Shown in pieces: positions 45,441 to 56,392 of a stretch of 64,000 bases of DNA. Origin of the DNA: Acacia acuminata (lineage: Eukaryota > Streptophyta > Magnoliopsida > Fabales > Fabaceae); assembly GCA_019022655.1 (NCBI GenBank), contig JAFJYI010000082.1, positions 1,674,001 to 1,738,000 on the forward strand, in the 5' to 3' direction. The notes beneath the pieces are model-generated. The model was not told where the DNA came from. It saw nothing but the letters and a program-made list of their open reading frames with translations, and ran no database searches. The position numbers and the translations under genes were made by a program. Positions within the stretch are counted from its first letter, which is position 1. Each line of letters opens with the position of its first letter.

Positions 45441-47257
45441 GCAAATGCAATTAAAACAAGAGAGAAAATTGGTTTTTGGATTTTCAAATTAATAAACCAA
45501 AATAAGATTGCAATTTAATTAAATGCTAAACTATTATTTTTGGTATTTTTGTTAAATTGGTGAATGAGTGAATCAAATAAAATCGAATTGAAAATATGGA
45601 AGATGGTTCTTGGTGATGAGTGAATGACTATCCTTGCTCAAGAAATTATGGGAGTTAAAATTCATCAAGTCTTAATGAAAACCCCAAGATACCACTTGGG
45701 TCCAATATTCTCAATTAATAGTGGCTCCTACAAACATAGCTAACCACTACCTCTTGAGAAATTGTTAAAAACCACTTGATGTGCAATTAAAATAGGAATT
45801 ATGCAACATGAGTCTTCTTGACATTGAGTACATAATAGTCCCTTAAAGGGCACAAATAAACTAAATTAACTAGACAATAACACGCTAATTAATTTAATCT
45901 CATTGTAACCACAAGAAATTAAACAAATATATTTTTCACACTGCAAAATCCAGTCTCAATCACAATTATCAAACCATCAGGGACAATAAACATTAATCTC
46001 AGTTCCAGAATTTATACACAATAATTTCTAAAACTAGGCAATCTAAATGTATAAATCTAGACTAATAGAGTGAACAAATTAACTCCCCTATGAAAGCTTT
46101 GAAGCTCAAATCAATATCCACCACCAAGAGGCAAAAGTCTCGGCCACGCATTGAACCCGGTTTCGTCACAAACAAACCCGAAATCACAACATCCATGGAA
46201 AAGAATAAAATAAAATAAAACAAATGAATTATTGAAGAAGGTGGAAAGTTTGGTGACTTATGAAGAAAGAGGGTTTAGTGAGAATGGAGAATGAAAAGAG
46301 GTGACTGGATGCGTGGTGGTGACTGGATGGTTGAAGACGATGAGAGACGGTGGTGAAGGGGAAAGGGAAGGTGGAATTCCTGAAGGTGGCTGGTCTGAGG
46401 TTATGGAGGTGCGTGAGGTTGGTGAAGGGGGAAAGAAAGTGGCTTGCCGACGGCAAGGGTGGAGGTGGAAACCGCCGGCGAGAGGAAAGAAGAGGAAGGA
46501 GTGGAAGAAGGTCGATGGTTAGCGATGGTGTGTTCCAGGTCTGTGTGAATGCCCCCCAGTGTGAACGCGCCTCCCTCCTTTAAAAATCCCCCAACTGTAG
46601 CATTGAATATGTTGGATCCTTTTAATTTTGTCGGATCCCCCGTCCACATTGCTCCACGGATCTGTGTATTTGATTTGTTGGGCCTCCTCAAATCCCTCAG
46701 CTGCTCTCTTTTTAATTCTGTCGGGCTTGATGCTCCATTAATTTCAATTTCCCTTCAGCTCCTCACGCGTCTCTCCCAGCTCTTTGCTCACGGGTCCTTT
46801 GAATTGAATGCAATGAAAACCTAATAATCCCTTGGTCCAGATGCAAGTCTCGGGTCCTGTATTAATTAAATGAAGAGCTCAGCTGCCCTCACTCATAAAT
46901 GCCAAAACGCAGAGTTTAAGAGCCAGGGACCTAAGTGAAAAGTTTAGAAAGATTTGCTTGAGGGACTAAATTGCAACTTTTAAAACTTGAATTAAAACTT
47001 TCAATTTTAAATTTTAATTTAATCTTTTCAACCTCCTACAATTTAAACCAATTAATCTAACATTAAATATTCTTATAAAAATCAATAATTAAGAGTAATT
47101 ACATTTTTTACAATTTTTCTCTTTTTAGCCTTAATTTAATATATTTACTCTTAATCTCAATTTATGACAATAAATACATTTAAAGTTCAATAACTATGAG
47201 AAAATACATTAAAAATCTCCATTTAATTACCAAAAATCATGTAAAAATATGGTTCAA
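45441..47257 (-). mobile_element. About 1.8-kb LTR-like sequence replacing the MURA catalytic core
   Basis: On the minus strand the MURA frame stops at FERLFIAY and the sequence TGATTGAACC begins; it ends TTGCATTTGCA just before the frame resumes as HLDCLSYVN. TG..CA borders, a CT-rich leader-like middle (46,240-46,560 on the minus strand) and ordinary-looking AT-rich ends resemble a plant LTR, but no matching 5-bp target duplication was found and about 350-400 residues of transposase are absent. So this is an insertion with an associated deletion, or a template switch. Long frames in its CT-rich part are composition effects. Confidence 0.5.
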
Positions 47258-47885
47258 TCAATAAGCAATAAATAGCCTTTCAAAACTATTGTTAGATGAG
47301 GCTTCCCATTTTGCAACTGTGTTAGGATCACTTTCGATAAGTCTTTCACATATCCAAGGGATAACCTTGTAAGACTCTTGTACTTGACCGTGTATTTCCC
47401 TCAATGCTCTTTCTTGGGCCCTATATGCTTGGGGATAGGTCACTCGTACCCCATACTCTCTATACAAGTCTGAGCGAATTTCAGGGGCAGTCTTGTCGAT
47501 ATTGCCCCTTAAACCATCCATTACAATTGAGGATGTCAAGGTGGATCGAGGTGGATGAGAAACAATTAGGTTGTCTTAGTGGATATGTGCACTTCGGTTT
47601 GTTCTGATTGTTAGGAACTCTGTATCTTGTTGTTCTCCCGATGAATATGCACTAATGTACCAAGGATAACCATCAACCTTGTGCTTCACAATTACCCTTT
47701 ATTGATTTTTCTTCACAAAATGGCATGAAAACATGTGTGCAATGTTGTATTTGTATAACGCTTGACAAAGGGTCAATGCATTGGCAAAAATATGTCCTTT
47801 TCCAATAATCAAATCCCTCTATTTGGTATGATTCATTTTCGGTCTTGTTGTTGGCACAATTTGAGTACACCATGTCAAAAATGGT
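47258..47885 (-). pseudogene. MURA transposase N-terminal part
   Basis: The minus strand encodes MDGLRGNIDKTAPEIRSDLY, YGVRVTYPQAYRAQERALRE and WICERLIESDPNTVAKWEAS, ending FERLFIAY. This is the region just before the DDE domain of MULE transposases (PF10551 and the preceding DNA-binding module). Further upstream, 47,690-47,880 encodes KRTYFCQCIDPLSS and related pieces in another frame, where a cysteine/histidine DNA-binding module is expected. Broken by frameshift and by the loss of the catalytic core. Confidence 0.8.
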
Positions 47886-48990
47886 AACTCTTCACTTTCA
47901 TTTAACAAAGGAGGTGGAGACATAGACAATTCACCTGCAAATCCAAACAATTCCTCATCCCTGCAATAAACGACAAGTTATAGTATTAGTAATGACAATT
48001 TATGAGCCCTCATTCAACACTTATACAGAAACAAATTAGCTTTGTTATACCAACTAAACTTACACTTCTTTTGTTTCTTCCATTTCAGCATTCAATGGTG
48101 GTTGTATATTGTCATTAGTCCTTTTCCCTTAATGTAAACATGCCCATATTCTTCATTAAACTTTATTAAATGATCCACCCTTTCATCGTCTACAAGATCT
48201 ACATAGATGAAGCAAAGCTAACTTTGAATTTCAAACAATTGTCATTACTTTCTTTTCCAATCAGAGATAATATGATTCTTCACAACTTGTCATAGGTTGT
48301 GTCTTCCTTTATACATCTTGTTCTTACCAAACCTCCAACATATTGACTTTCATCTCCCTCACCATGAAAGAAATAGAATAGATTTTTCCCGAAGTACCGC
48401 CATATTTCAGGACAATTTGCAACAAGACAATTGTATTAACAACTGAAAAAGCCATATTAATAATAATAACTGCACGTATTAACAACAAGTTTATTATCTC
48501 CTTTCAGAACTTTTAACTAAACAAACCATTATCACATCAACCCTTACCAATAAAAACAGAGCAATCCCTCTATTACCTTCGCAAAAAACAGAGTACAATG
48601 TTATTAACCCTACCAATAACATGAAACCCCAACTTCAATGGTAAAGATGATATCTTTAGTAAAATCTTAGCATTACTTACCTAGGTACTAGCTTATAGTC
48701 CACTACTGAGCCCAAACTTCAACCCTTCACCAACCCTTCACTCTCTGAATGCAACGAACATACACCGACAAAATAAATTATTCAACGTACATAGAGTAGA
48801 TGACAACTGCAAAATCTAAGCTTTGCTTAGGATATGAAAATGTCAATTACTTGCCTTCAATGTCGGAGATTCGATTGACCTATCTCGCTTACGTGATTTC
48901 TCCATTTTTTCTTGTTTGACGAAAGCAATTCTAACGCGCACGCAAGCTTGTTTCCTGTTTTATTCAACTTGGGCAATAAAGTCTTTTCCT
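47886..48990. other. MULE 2 right part, upstream of MURA
   Basis: Probably decayed 5' exons and leader of the minus-strand transposase. A stretch near 48,425-48,490 (TATTAACAACTGAAAAAGCC, TATTAACAACAAG) resembles the AACAGAAAAAGC units of the tandem repeat at 44,281. No further domain seen. Confidence 0.45.
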
Positions 48991-49244
48991 AAAATGAATT
49001 ACTAACAAAAGAAATCCCTAGGGACTTCTTTGGGACTTTTTTTATATGTGAATTTAGGTTGGGACTTTTTTGTTATTCTTTAGGTAGCTTGGGACCTAAT
49101 TGTGAATTTCCCTAAATTTTTTGAACTAGCATATGTCACAAAGACCACGAGCGCTGATCTGACTGTTAAATTTTAGCGCAAACAGAGAATAAATCGCCAC
49201 TTGATCCCATTTGGTAGCTGATAGATCACATTGTTAAATTATAT

Positions 49245-49506
49245 CACTCTGGTCCTATTTATAAGTCCATTTTGACCAAATCTCACATACCAAAGAGAGG
49301 TAGTTAACTCAATGATTATGGGGTAAATTTTCAACTTTGCCTTCATTTATGATTGGGTAGTTTTCAATTGTTTCTTCTCTATCTATCTTTATTGGTCCAA
49401 TTAATATGGGTAAAATTGTCACAATCTCATTTATTACATGAAACTGAACTTAAAAATAGGACAAATTTTTTTGGTCAAAGTGGACTTATAAATAGGACCA
49501 GAGTGG
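49245..49506. mobile_element. MITE, 262 bp, 36-bp inverted ends
   Basis: Left CACTCTGGTCCTATTTATAA with GTCCATTTTGACCAAA, right TTTGGTCAAAGTGGACTTAT with AAATAGGACCAGAGTG. The arms match at all but a base or two. Superfamily not settled; flanks TAT and GTA do not give a clean duplication. Confidence 0.8.
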
Positions 49507-49556
49507 TATTTTGCTTTCTCTGAAATATATGTTTTATCCAGTATCTCAAATTAATT

Positions 49557-49845
49557 ACTTCCTCTGGTCCTTATTATAAGGCACCAATTAATAATTCTCA
49601 CAAACTGATAAAAACAGTTAAAGTTAATAAAATTGTCCTACAATTTAAGTAACTTTCAATATTACCCCTGCTAATTGCACTAAACTCTAATAATATATTA
49701 ATTATTACTTTCACCTACTACCCTTATTAATTATGGGCATACATGAAAAAAATAATTAATGCGTTTTGGAAACAAGCAAATGCCTTATAAAAAAGAACAA
49801 ATACAATTGCTAGTTGATGCCTTATAATAAGAACTAGAGGGAGTA
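49557..49845. mobile_element. Stowaway-type MITE, complete
   Basis: Left TACTTCCTCTGGTCCTTATT, right AATAAGAACTAGAGGGAGTA, with TA at both borders. The CTCCCTC-type end with TA target is typical of Tc1/mariner Stowaway MITEs. A truncated relative is at 38,720. Confidence 0.8.
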
Positions 49846-50239
49846 GTTTATAGTCCTACATTCAAAAATATTTGTCCACTAATAGTAGTATCTTAAAATC
49901 GAATTAATTTAAGATCTGGGTAAAAAAAATAAATTAGAAAGCAGAATATAATTTAATCTAAGTAAATAAAATATAAAAAAAATAAGAAGAATAAAAAAAG
50001 TCTCTTCCCTCTAATTAAAAGAGAAGCATGTAAGAATCACTTAAGGGGAGAAGAACCTTATATCAACCCATGCAAAAGGGAGGGGAGGGTGACTGAGTAG
50101 TGAGTAAAAGAAGTCCAAAGCTAATTATAGATAGGTCCATGAGTAGCGAACCGCAAAAGGACCCCCTATTTCCTTATTGGCACTTTCCTCTTCTATCACA
50201 CCCCAACCCTATACACCTTCTCACATACTCTTTAATTAA

Positions 50240-50481
50240 TACTCTCTTCTGGTCTTAATTATAAGATTTAGTTAACTCTTTTGAAGAAATTAATGAAGCT
50301 AATTAAATTATTTTAGAATATTGTTATTTTTATATTTTTTTCAAAACTAATTAGTTTGACTAATAAACTAGTATATAATCTAAGGATATATCATATATGA
50401 TATGATTAAGTATCTTATTTAACTTCCTTAATCTCTCTAAAAAAAGTCAATTGGGTCTTATAATTAGGACTGAAGATAGTA
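50240..50481. mobile_element. Stowaway-type MITE, complete
   Basis: Left TACTCTCTTCTGGTCTTAAT, right ATTAGGACTGAAGATAGTA; interior ACTAATTAGTTTGACTAATA. TA at both borders. Confidence 0.75.
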
Positions 50482-50784
50482 ATTAGTAATTACTACTACT
50501 ACTATGTTTGAGCGTATTTAAATATTTTACTCCTATTTAATTACCCCAACTACCATCACATCTGATTTGAAAAAAGTTCGAGCAACAGAAATTGTATTTA
50601 CAAAAACTCTTGGTCAAATGAAAAAAGAAACGAGTGAGACAACACTGAATCATGTGAGTGTTTCACAGCGAATAGTGGATTCAAGGTTCGACGGGGCAAC
50701 TGAGAGTGAGTGCGGGAGTCATGTTTAAAGTCTTGAAGAAATCATTGAACCATTGGAAAAAAGGGTGATTTTAACATCTTAGCA

Positions 50785-51035
50785 TTTTACTTCCTCCCAT
50801 CCTTAATATAAAACTAGATGATTTTTTTTTTTTTAGAAATTAAAGAAGCTAAATAAATTGCTGAAAAGTATAAATATTTATCATTTTTTCTCTAAATTAA
50901 TTTGTTTGCTTATAAATTGATATATGATCTAATAATATATAACATATATTATGATTAAGTAATTTAATTAATCTCTTTAACCTCTCTAAAAAGGTCAACC
51001 GTATCTTAAACTATCTTGGTCCTTAATATAAGAGC
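50785..51035. mobile_element. Stowaway-type MITE, degenerate
   Basis: Starts TACTTCCTCCCATCCTTAAT and is collinear with the MITE at 50,240 (GAAATTAAAGAAGCTAAATA, AATATATAACATATATTATG); the right end is eroded. Confidence 0.6.
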
Positions 51036-51081
51036 CAATTGACATTCATGTAGGGATTATATTTAGCTTTCTTAATATCTT

Positions 51082-51404
51082 CATCGACTCCCAGTAAAGG
51101 GTAGAAGAATGGGGCCTATTATGGGACATACAATGCATTACAGACGTATGATCATTACGCTTCAACCGGGTTATTCTATTCCACCTCTTAGAAAGAAAGA
51201 AAAGAACTTAAATCAAAATACTTAATAGCATGACGATACATTTATACAAAACTTCTACCCCGAGCACACGCAATGGAGCCGTAGACAGTCAAGTGAAATC
51301 CAATCCACGAAATAATTTGATCTATGGACAGCATCGTTGTGGTAAAGGTCATAATGCCAGAGGTATCATTACCGCAGGGCATAGAGGGGGAGGTCATAAG
51401 CGTC
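51082..51404 (+). pseudogene. Nuclear plastid insertion (NUPT): rpl23 3' end, spacer, rpl2 5' end
   Basis: 51,082-51,215 encodes, with an indel near 51,094, the end of plastid ribosomal protein L23 (GPIMGHTMHYRRMIITLQPG, YSIPPLRKK). Then comes the short plastid spacer and, from ATG 51,230, the start of L2 (IHLYKTSTPSTRNGAVDSQV, NNLIYGQHRCGKG, ARGIITAGHRGGGHKR). The L23 tail seems to carry an extra GAAA/AGAA unit and the L2 frame has His where plastid copies have Arg (CGT to CAT, a CpG-type change). Plastid sequence stops at GTCATAAGCGTC and the segmental duplication starts at once. No promoter or continuation: a dead fragment. Plastid gene identity is from recognition. Confidence 0.93.
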
Positions 51405-52302
51405 GTTTTGCAGCTGTTTGCAACAAATTTTTTCTCGATTTTCTTTAATGATTTTCCTAGATCAAGTTGGATGGTTTAAATTATCTGATTTTTTCCCTAC
51501 AATTTTAATACTTTTTTAAACAGTAAACTATAAACTGTATTTGGTTGTCCATATGGTATCCAGAGCTTCGCCCTGACTAATCCAGATCCGACCGAGTCAC
51601 GCACTTAACTATGGTGGGAGAGTCTCCCAGTGGGGCTTTTTTGTATTCACAAGGCTCGAACTCGAGACCTGCTTAAACGACACATGCCGCTTACCACTTA
51701 TATCAACCCTTTGGTATTAAAATAAACTATCCATTAAGGAGAAAGTTGATATTTAAGGAGAATCAAGACAGCCCAATCTTTTGTTTTGGAGGACTGCCCA
51801 GTCAAAGTTTGGGCCTTAGCATATAACAGATGAACTCTACATAAAATTTTGAACCTTTTGGAAAAAGTTTGAATGGCCCAAATGACTCAAAGGCTTGAGC
51901 TGGGCTGTTGGCAACCGCAGACTATGGATTGCCAAAGGAAAAATATATGGAGGGACTTGTTGCAAGTATGAACACAAGGCCTTCTAAGACATTCAATTTC
52001 TTATATATATATATAATACATTCAATTTCTGCCAACTAACTTGAAATTGAGAGAGCTTTTCCGACTCGACAGAAACTAAGCCAAAGTCCAAAATGGCTAA
52101 GGGTTCATATAAAAAAAATTTCCTTCAACCAACAGTAATTGAGTCTAGCAAAAAGAGCTTGTCTTAGCCCCTTTTTGTTGATCTCTTTCTTTCCTTTTTC
52201 TTTATTAAAAACCACCTTGTCATGCAACTGAGACTAGCTGATTGGTTAAGAGAGAAATAGAAAGTAAATAAAGGCTTGTGGTTCAAACATTCCCGATGTA
52301 CC

Positions 52303-52335
<33 letters not shown>

Positions 52336-52385
52336 CCACTTTACAATTTTCGGTTTTGAATAATTTTTACAATTTTCACTTCATC
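51405..52385. repeat. Segmental duplication, right copy
   Basis: Collinear with 28,288-29,390, apart from the SINE at 51,542 and a (TA) run near 52,003. It ends with the A tract at 52,302-52,329 and TTTACAATTTTCGGTTTTGA. The copies look roughly 85% alike by eye. Confidence 0.8.
51542..51713 (-). mobile_element. tRNA-derived SINE
   Basis: On the minus strand it begins with A-box-like TAAGTGGTAAGCGG (51,688-51,701) and B-box-like GAGTTCGAGCC (51,653-51,663), then GGGAGACTCTCCCACCAT and GGATTAGTCAGGGC near its 3' end, wording I know from plant Au-type SINEs. It is absent from the left copy of the duplication and is flanked by GTATT (51,537-51,541 and 51,714-51,718), a likely target duplication. 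Confidence 0.85.
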
Positions 52386-53510
52386 ACGTGATAATTTCAC
52401 AAGTTCAATTAATGCAAGGACCATTTTCAAGCTAAAAACATGCATTGAACACACAAAGACTCTGCATTCTGCAAGATAGCAAACTGTGCATTATTACACT
52501 AGCATTTGCTGAGAGGGAAAATAGCCAATCCATACATAGGTCTTCCATGTCACTTGCTCAAACAAACACTGCGAAAAATGAGATGATAAGACATGGAATC
52601 ACTAAGAAAGGGGTTTAAAAAATATCAGGGAAGAGGGGGGCAGCCCAACAACTGATAGATCACAGAGCTGCCTCTTGGTTTATCAGAAGCCACTTAACAG
52701 AGCATAAAAACTCAAATATTTTGTCATTTTTAAATTAACATAATTTTACTCAAGCAGGAAGGCGTTTCAACTGTAGTAGTAATAATAATAATAATAATAA
52801 AATAATAAAATATTATTGTTATTATATGTGCTTCCTTTCTCCAACTGGAGATGTCTTCTATCAACCTAACACCAAATGACTCATAATTTGAATGACTAAT
52901 TAGTTGCAAGACTTGTAAAATTCAGGAAAAAGATTTGATGTAGAATACACAATCTCAGAATAATATAGATATATTCCAACTTGAAGAAGAAAGAACTTCT
53001 ATGTTAGGCCATCAGAATCAATATTCTATCAGAAACCATCAAATAGTAGTATCTTAGCTTTACCTCTTGTCGCCTTATCAAGTATACAAATGCAATGGCC
53101 TACAATCAGAATGTTAGACCATCTTCCCAATCAATGCCCTTCATTTCATGAATCTCATTAACATATCAAAACAGCAAAGGTCTCTCGAACTAAAATCCCA
53201 TAATCTTCAATGTATTGACAAGCTATACATTCATCAAATGAATAGAGAAAAATTGGAAAAGATATAAAATTTATGCTGTATCCGAATTTAAATCCATTTT
53301 AATTGTTTGCTAAAAGATGAGTCCATAAATTTCATTCTGAGAGTTAGCCAATATATGGCTGAAAGATATGCATTTAATCAATGTATTGCAACAAAAGCAC
53401 TGTTAATAAGTGCATCGTAGTAGTATAATCTAAAACTTCTGCCTCAATAATCGCTCAAAATTGATAAGTTTTTAAACTTAAACAAAATAAAACCTCAATT
53501 AATAACCTCC
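52386..53510. other. AT-rich DNA, no gene seen
   Basis: Contains an (ATA)n-type microsatellite at about 52,783-52,815. Not present between the corresponding points of the left duplication copy, so inserted or lost after the duplication. Confidence 0.5.
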
Positions 53511-53678
53511 TCAAATTGGAATGTATCGTTTCAAGGCCTGCTTGGCGGTTACGGCAACACCGACTAAAACTCCGCCCACGGCTCCGGCCACTGCAGCTGA
53601 TCTCACCCCTATCGCAGCACGATACAATGCACTAGCAGTGCCGAGCCCCGCCGCCACACTATTCCACACACGCACCAT
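53511..53678 (-). CDS. Candidate small hydrophobic protein, 55 aa
   Basis: The minus strand from ATG 53,676-53,678 encodes MVRVWNSVAAGLGTASALYR, then an Ala/Gly/Val-rich hydrophobic stretch with GAVGGVLVG, and ends KQALKRYIPI before TGA. The central 25-30 residues could form one membrane helix with GxxxG packing motifs, followed by a basic tail. GC content is far above the surroundings from about 53,520 to 53,780, including the probable leader. No family is recognised. The opposite strand also has an open frame (53,521-53,724), but it is proline/threonine-rich without structure and looks like a shadow. It could be a real micro-gene, a captured exon or a plant organelle-membrane protein; evidence is composition and frame only. 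Confidence 0.45.
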   Translation of the reverse strand: MVRVWNSVAAGLGTASALYRAAIGVRSAAVAGAVGGVLVGVAVTAKQALKRYIPI

Positions 53679-54186
53679 CGGTGTCCCTCACGGCCACTAT
53701 TCCGCTTTCGCTACCGGCATATAACAATCCAATATACCAAGTCGGTTACCCCAAGACCGACCAGAATGGCCAGAAGCGTTAAGGACTCTATTGATAGAAC
53801 TACATAAATTTCAGTTTTATAGAATATCTTTCATTTCAGTTAATATTGTTTTAACACATGCATTTCTATAATATCCTTAACTAATTTTAATCTAAATTTT
53901 AAACCAATATCAATAATTCAATATATATATATATAGATATTAAAATTTAAATTTATAGCACGTCATATCCTTTAAAGAGTCAAACAAACAGCATAAGTCG
54001 TTTAAACTCTAACTCTCTGTACATTTTATAAAAAGTGTCTGGTGAGATATAAAAGTGCTGAAATACACTCTTTGGCCTTTTTATAAGAGCCTAAAATTTA
54101 AATTGTCTTAATTCTTTTTATAAAAGCGCGACAAGAGTTGTTTGAACATTTAATGAATTCCCCCCCCCTATTTTTACCCCTCATTG
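53679..54186. other. Leader/flank of the 55-aa frame and AT-rich DNA
   Basis: GC-rich to about 53,780, then AT-rich with a (TA) run near 53,923. Nothing else recognised. Confidence 0.45.
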
Positions 54187-54191
54187 ATTAC

Positions 54192-55490
54192 TTGATAAGT
54201 ATATATTTTATGATTAAATAGGTGTATATTTTATGAGAATTAGTTGGATTTATTGATATTATATACCTATTTAATTATCTTTTATATACTTTACTATCAT
54301 TAAAGGATAAAAAGATATTTTGATATAAAATCTACTTATTTCCTATTATATTTTGCAGGAAATATTAGCTGATTTAGAAAGAAGTAGAAAAAGCAATTAA
54401 GAGGATATGCAATCAGCCAAATTCAATGGTCTCACGTAAGAAAAATAGGAACAAAATCAATTGCATGATCTGGTGGAGTTGATTATAAGATATGAGATAT
54501 CTTTTTAATAAGAAAAAGAGAATCGATAACCCACAACCTAAGTCATATTTAGGTTATATATATGAGGAAAAGAAAAAGATCGGGAGACGCAGAACGAGAA
54601 GGAACGAAGGAGCAGAAGAGTAGCTGGCTGAGCGTTTCGGTTCTCTTCATCATCTCCACGGAAGGACGAGAGGACTGTGGAGGCGACAGAGAATCTTTCT
54701 TTCCTCTCTCTCTCTCCTTATTTTTTGAACCTGAATTCTTGTCTTTTTGTTATGAATTTTATTAGAGCCATGTGTGGCTAGTTAGTTTTGCAACCTAGAG
54801 GACCTACGAACTTGTGGGTGAATTGAATTTTGTTTTCATTATTTAGTTAAATTTAATATTAATTTTGGTTACTTAATCTCGTTAGTTTTATCTATTTAGT
54901 GATTGGCCATCATTGAATATGATTTTGAGCATTAGAATTTACCTTGACGAAGGGGATTTTAATTAGGCTCTGAGATTAAGTAATATGGGATTAGATTACG
55001 ATTTAATTTGCGGTTAGAACTTAGGATAGACATATATCTAATAGTCCCATATAATTGTTGAAGAGTGTGTTCGATTTTTGTTGCCTCTTGAGTAACTATG
55101 TTAGACATAATAAGTTATACTCAAGAGAGGGTTATAAGTGGACCGACAGGCACTTATAGCTATTTATACTCGAGATTAACAAAATTAATATTAAAGCTAA
55201 TTAAATTAGTGAAAACAAGGTTTATGAAGCTAATAAGGGATTAGTAACTCGGGTTGCTCATTTGATTATTGTGGTAGTTTTCTTATTTTTATTTTAGTTT
55301 TGATTTTCTTTTCCTTTATCTTAATTAAATTCAATTTGCTTTGCTCAACTTAAACGAAATTGTGAAATTAATGTTTAACAAAAGTTGTGATACTAAGTCC
55401 TCATGGGAACGATAATTTTTTTATCACTTTATTACTTGATACGGCCCATGCAGTTGCGGAGTTTATAGGCTATAAAGTTTTGCCCTATCA
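54192..55490 (+). mobile_element. Solo LTR, Ty3/gypsy-like (Athila-type wording)
   Basis: Begins TTGATAAGTATATATTTTAT and ends TTTTGCCCTATCA, with TGATA..TATCA inverted ends. ATTAC flanks both sides (54,187-54,191 and 55,491-55,495), a 5-bp target duplication if the first T belongs to the LTR. The 3' part (AAGTCCTCATGGGAACGATA, ACTTGATACGGCCCATGCAG) resembles the U5 region of Athila-type plant LTRs. A purine-rich then CT-rich leader lies at 54,560-54,725. No internal genes follow. A partial antisense copy is at 57,740-58,118. Confidence 0.75.
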
Positions 55491-55495
55491 ATTAC

Positions 55496-55949
55496 ATGCA
55501 GTGCAATAATTAAAAGGTTAGTGATACTTATATTTTCTTGATTTCTCTCTCTTACTTGCCTCTCTTAAATAAGGGCATACTTGAAAAATAATTTTTTTTT
55601 TTCAAATATACTTATTATTTTTAACTAACTTTAATCATTTTCTTAAACCGCATAATTTAGTTATTGAGCTCTTATTAAAAGGACATGAGGGAGTATTATT
55701 TTATTATTAGGTTTGATGTTAATTATTTAATATTTATTATATCTTAGATATTTTGATTAGATTATTTTAGATTCTAAGGTTAGTCTGTTAACGTTATGTT
55801 TAGGCTTATTTATACTCTTTTTTATTTAAGGGTTAATAATAATATTTCCAAGGTTCTTTGTTCTTTCTATATCAATATAATCCTTCAAGATTCAACAAAA
55901 ACATGTACAAGACAAGCAATTCATTAAATATTTAAGTGCATGAATTGAC
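55496..55949. other. AT-rich DNA, 3' flank of the ankyrin/PGG pseudogene
   Basis: No domain or defined repeat was seen. Confidence 0.45.
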
Positions 55950-56392
55950 AAGGAAAATTAACAATAATCAACCTCTGAAAAGATGGTTTAAACACTTGAG
56001 ACGCATTATTAGCTGTGTCCGTTCCTGTTCCATCCTTCAACTTGCTCCTTACCCAGTGAATACACACTACTCCGACGTTGAACATGGCACCCAGTACATT
56101 CAAACTGTTAAAAGTCCAAGTGGCTATGACCACCACTTGATTGATAAGCCGAGTGTGTGGGGCGATAAGGACGAGGCCGGAAAAATAAGCATTTAGAAGG
56201 CATGCCGTGACAGCCACAAGCATGCCTGTAGGAAGCACCCGCATCACAACTTTATGTTGAGAGGAATTCCACTTAAAATCAAGAGGACAACCATCATAGA
56301 TGCAACAAAAAGATGGTATTGTGCATTATGAAGTTTCCAAAGCTATGCAAGCACGGCTTTCCTTGGACATGATCTCAAATCAGATCCAATAT
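55950..56392 (-). pseudogene. Ankyrin/PGG protein pseudogene, 3' part
   Basis: Minus-strand frames repeat the C-terminal part of the gene at 29,755: IGSDLRSCPRKAVLA, SMMVVLLILSGIPL, then MLVAVTACLLNAYFSGLVLI, APHTRLINQVVVIATWTFN and SLNVLGAMFNVGVV against MTVAVTCLLNAYFSGLTLIA and related residues of the intact gene. Two frameshifts (about 56,250 and 56,345) break it. The 5' part of the exon is cut off by the CACTA terminus at 56,393 and is not seen again in the window. Confidence 0.9.

Larger units (their letters stand above)
39762..49112. mobile_element. MULE 2 (Mutator-like element with Ulp1-like and MURA genes, 9.35 kb)
   Basis: Left end GGGAAAATCACAATGAGATC and right end, read inward, GGGAAATTCACAATTAGGTC form the terminal inverted repeats, with AAAGAATAACAAAAAA matching further in on both sides. 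The 9-bp target duplication TAAATTTTT is exact (39,753-39,761 and 49,113-49,121). Inside, a plus-strand Ulp1-like gene and a minus-strand MURA transposase converge on a tandem repeat. Both genes are broken, so the element is dead. Confidence 0.95.

Noticed and set aside
46229..46691. Several frames on both strands, serine/proline/histidine-rich
   Set aside because: They fall in the CT-rich part of the LTR-like insertion and overlap each other; a composition effect.
51230..51448. Possible functional ribosomal protein L2 gene
   Set aside because: Only the first ~58 codons match L2, then unrelated nuclear sequence follows; no promoter or transit peptide. It is a plastid insertion.
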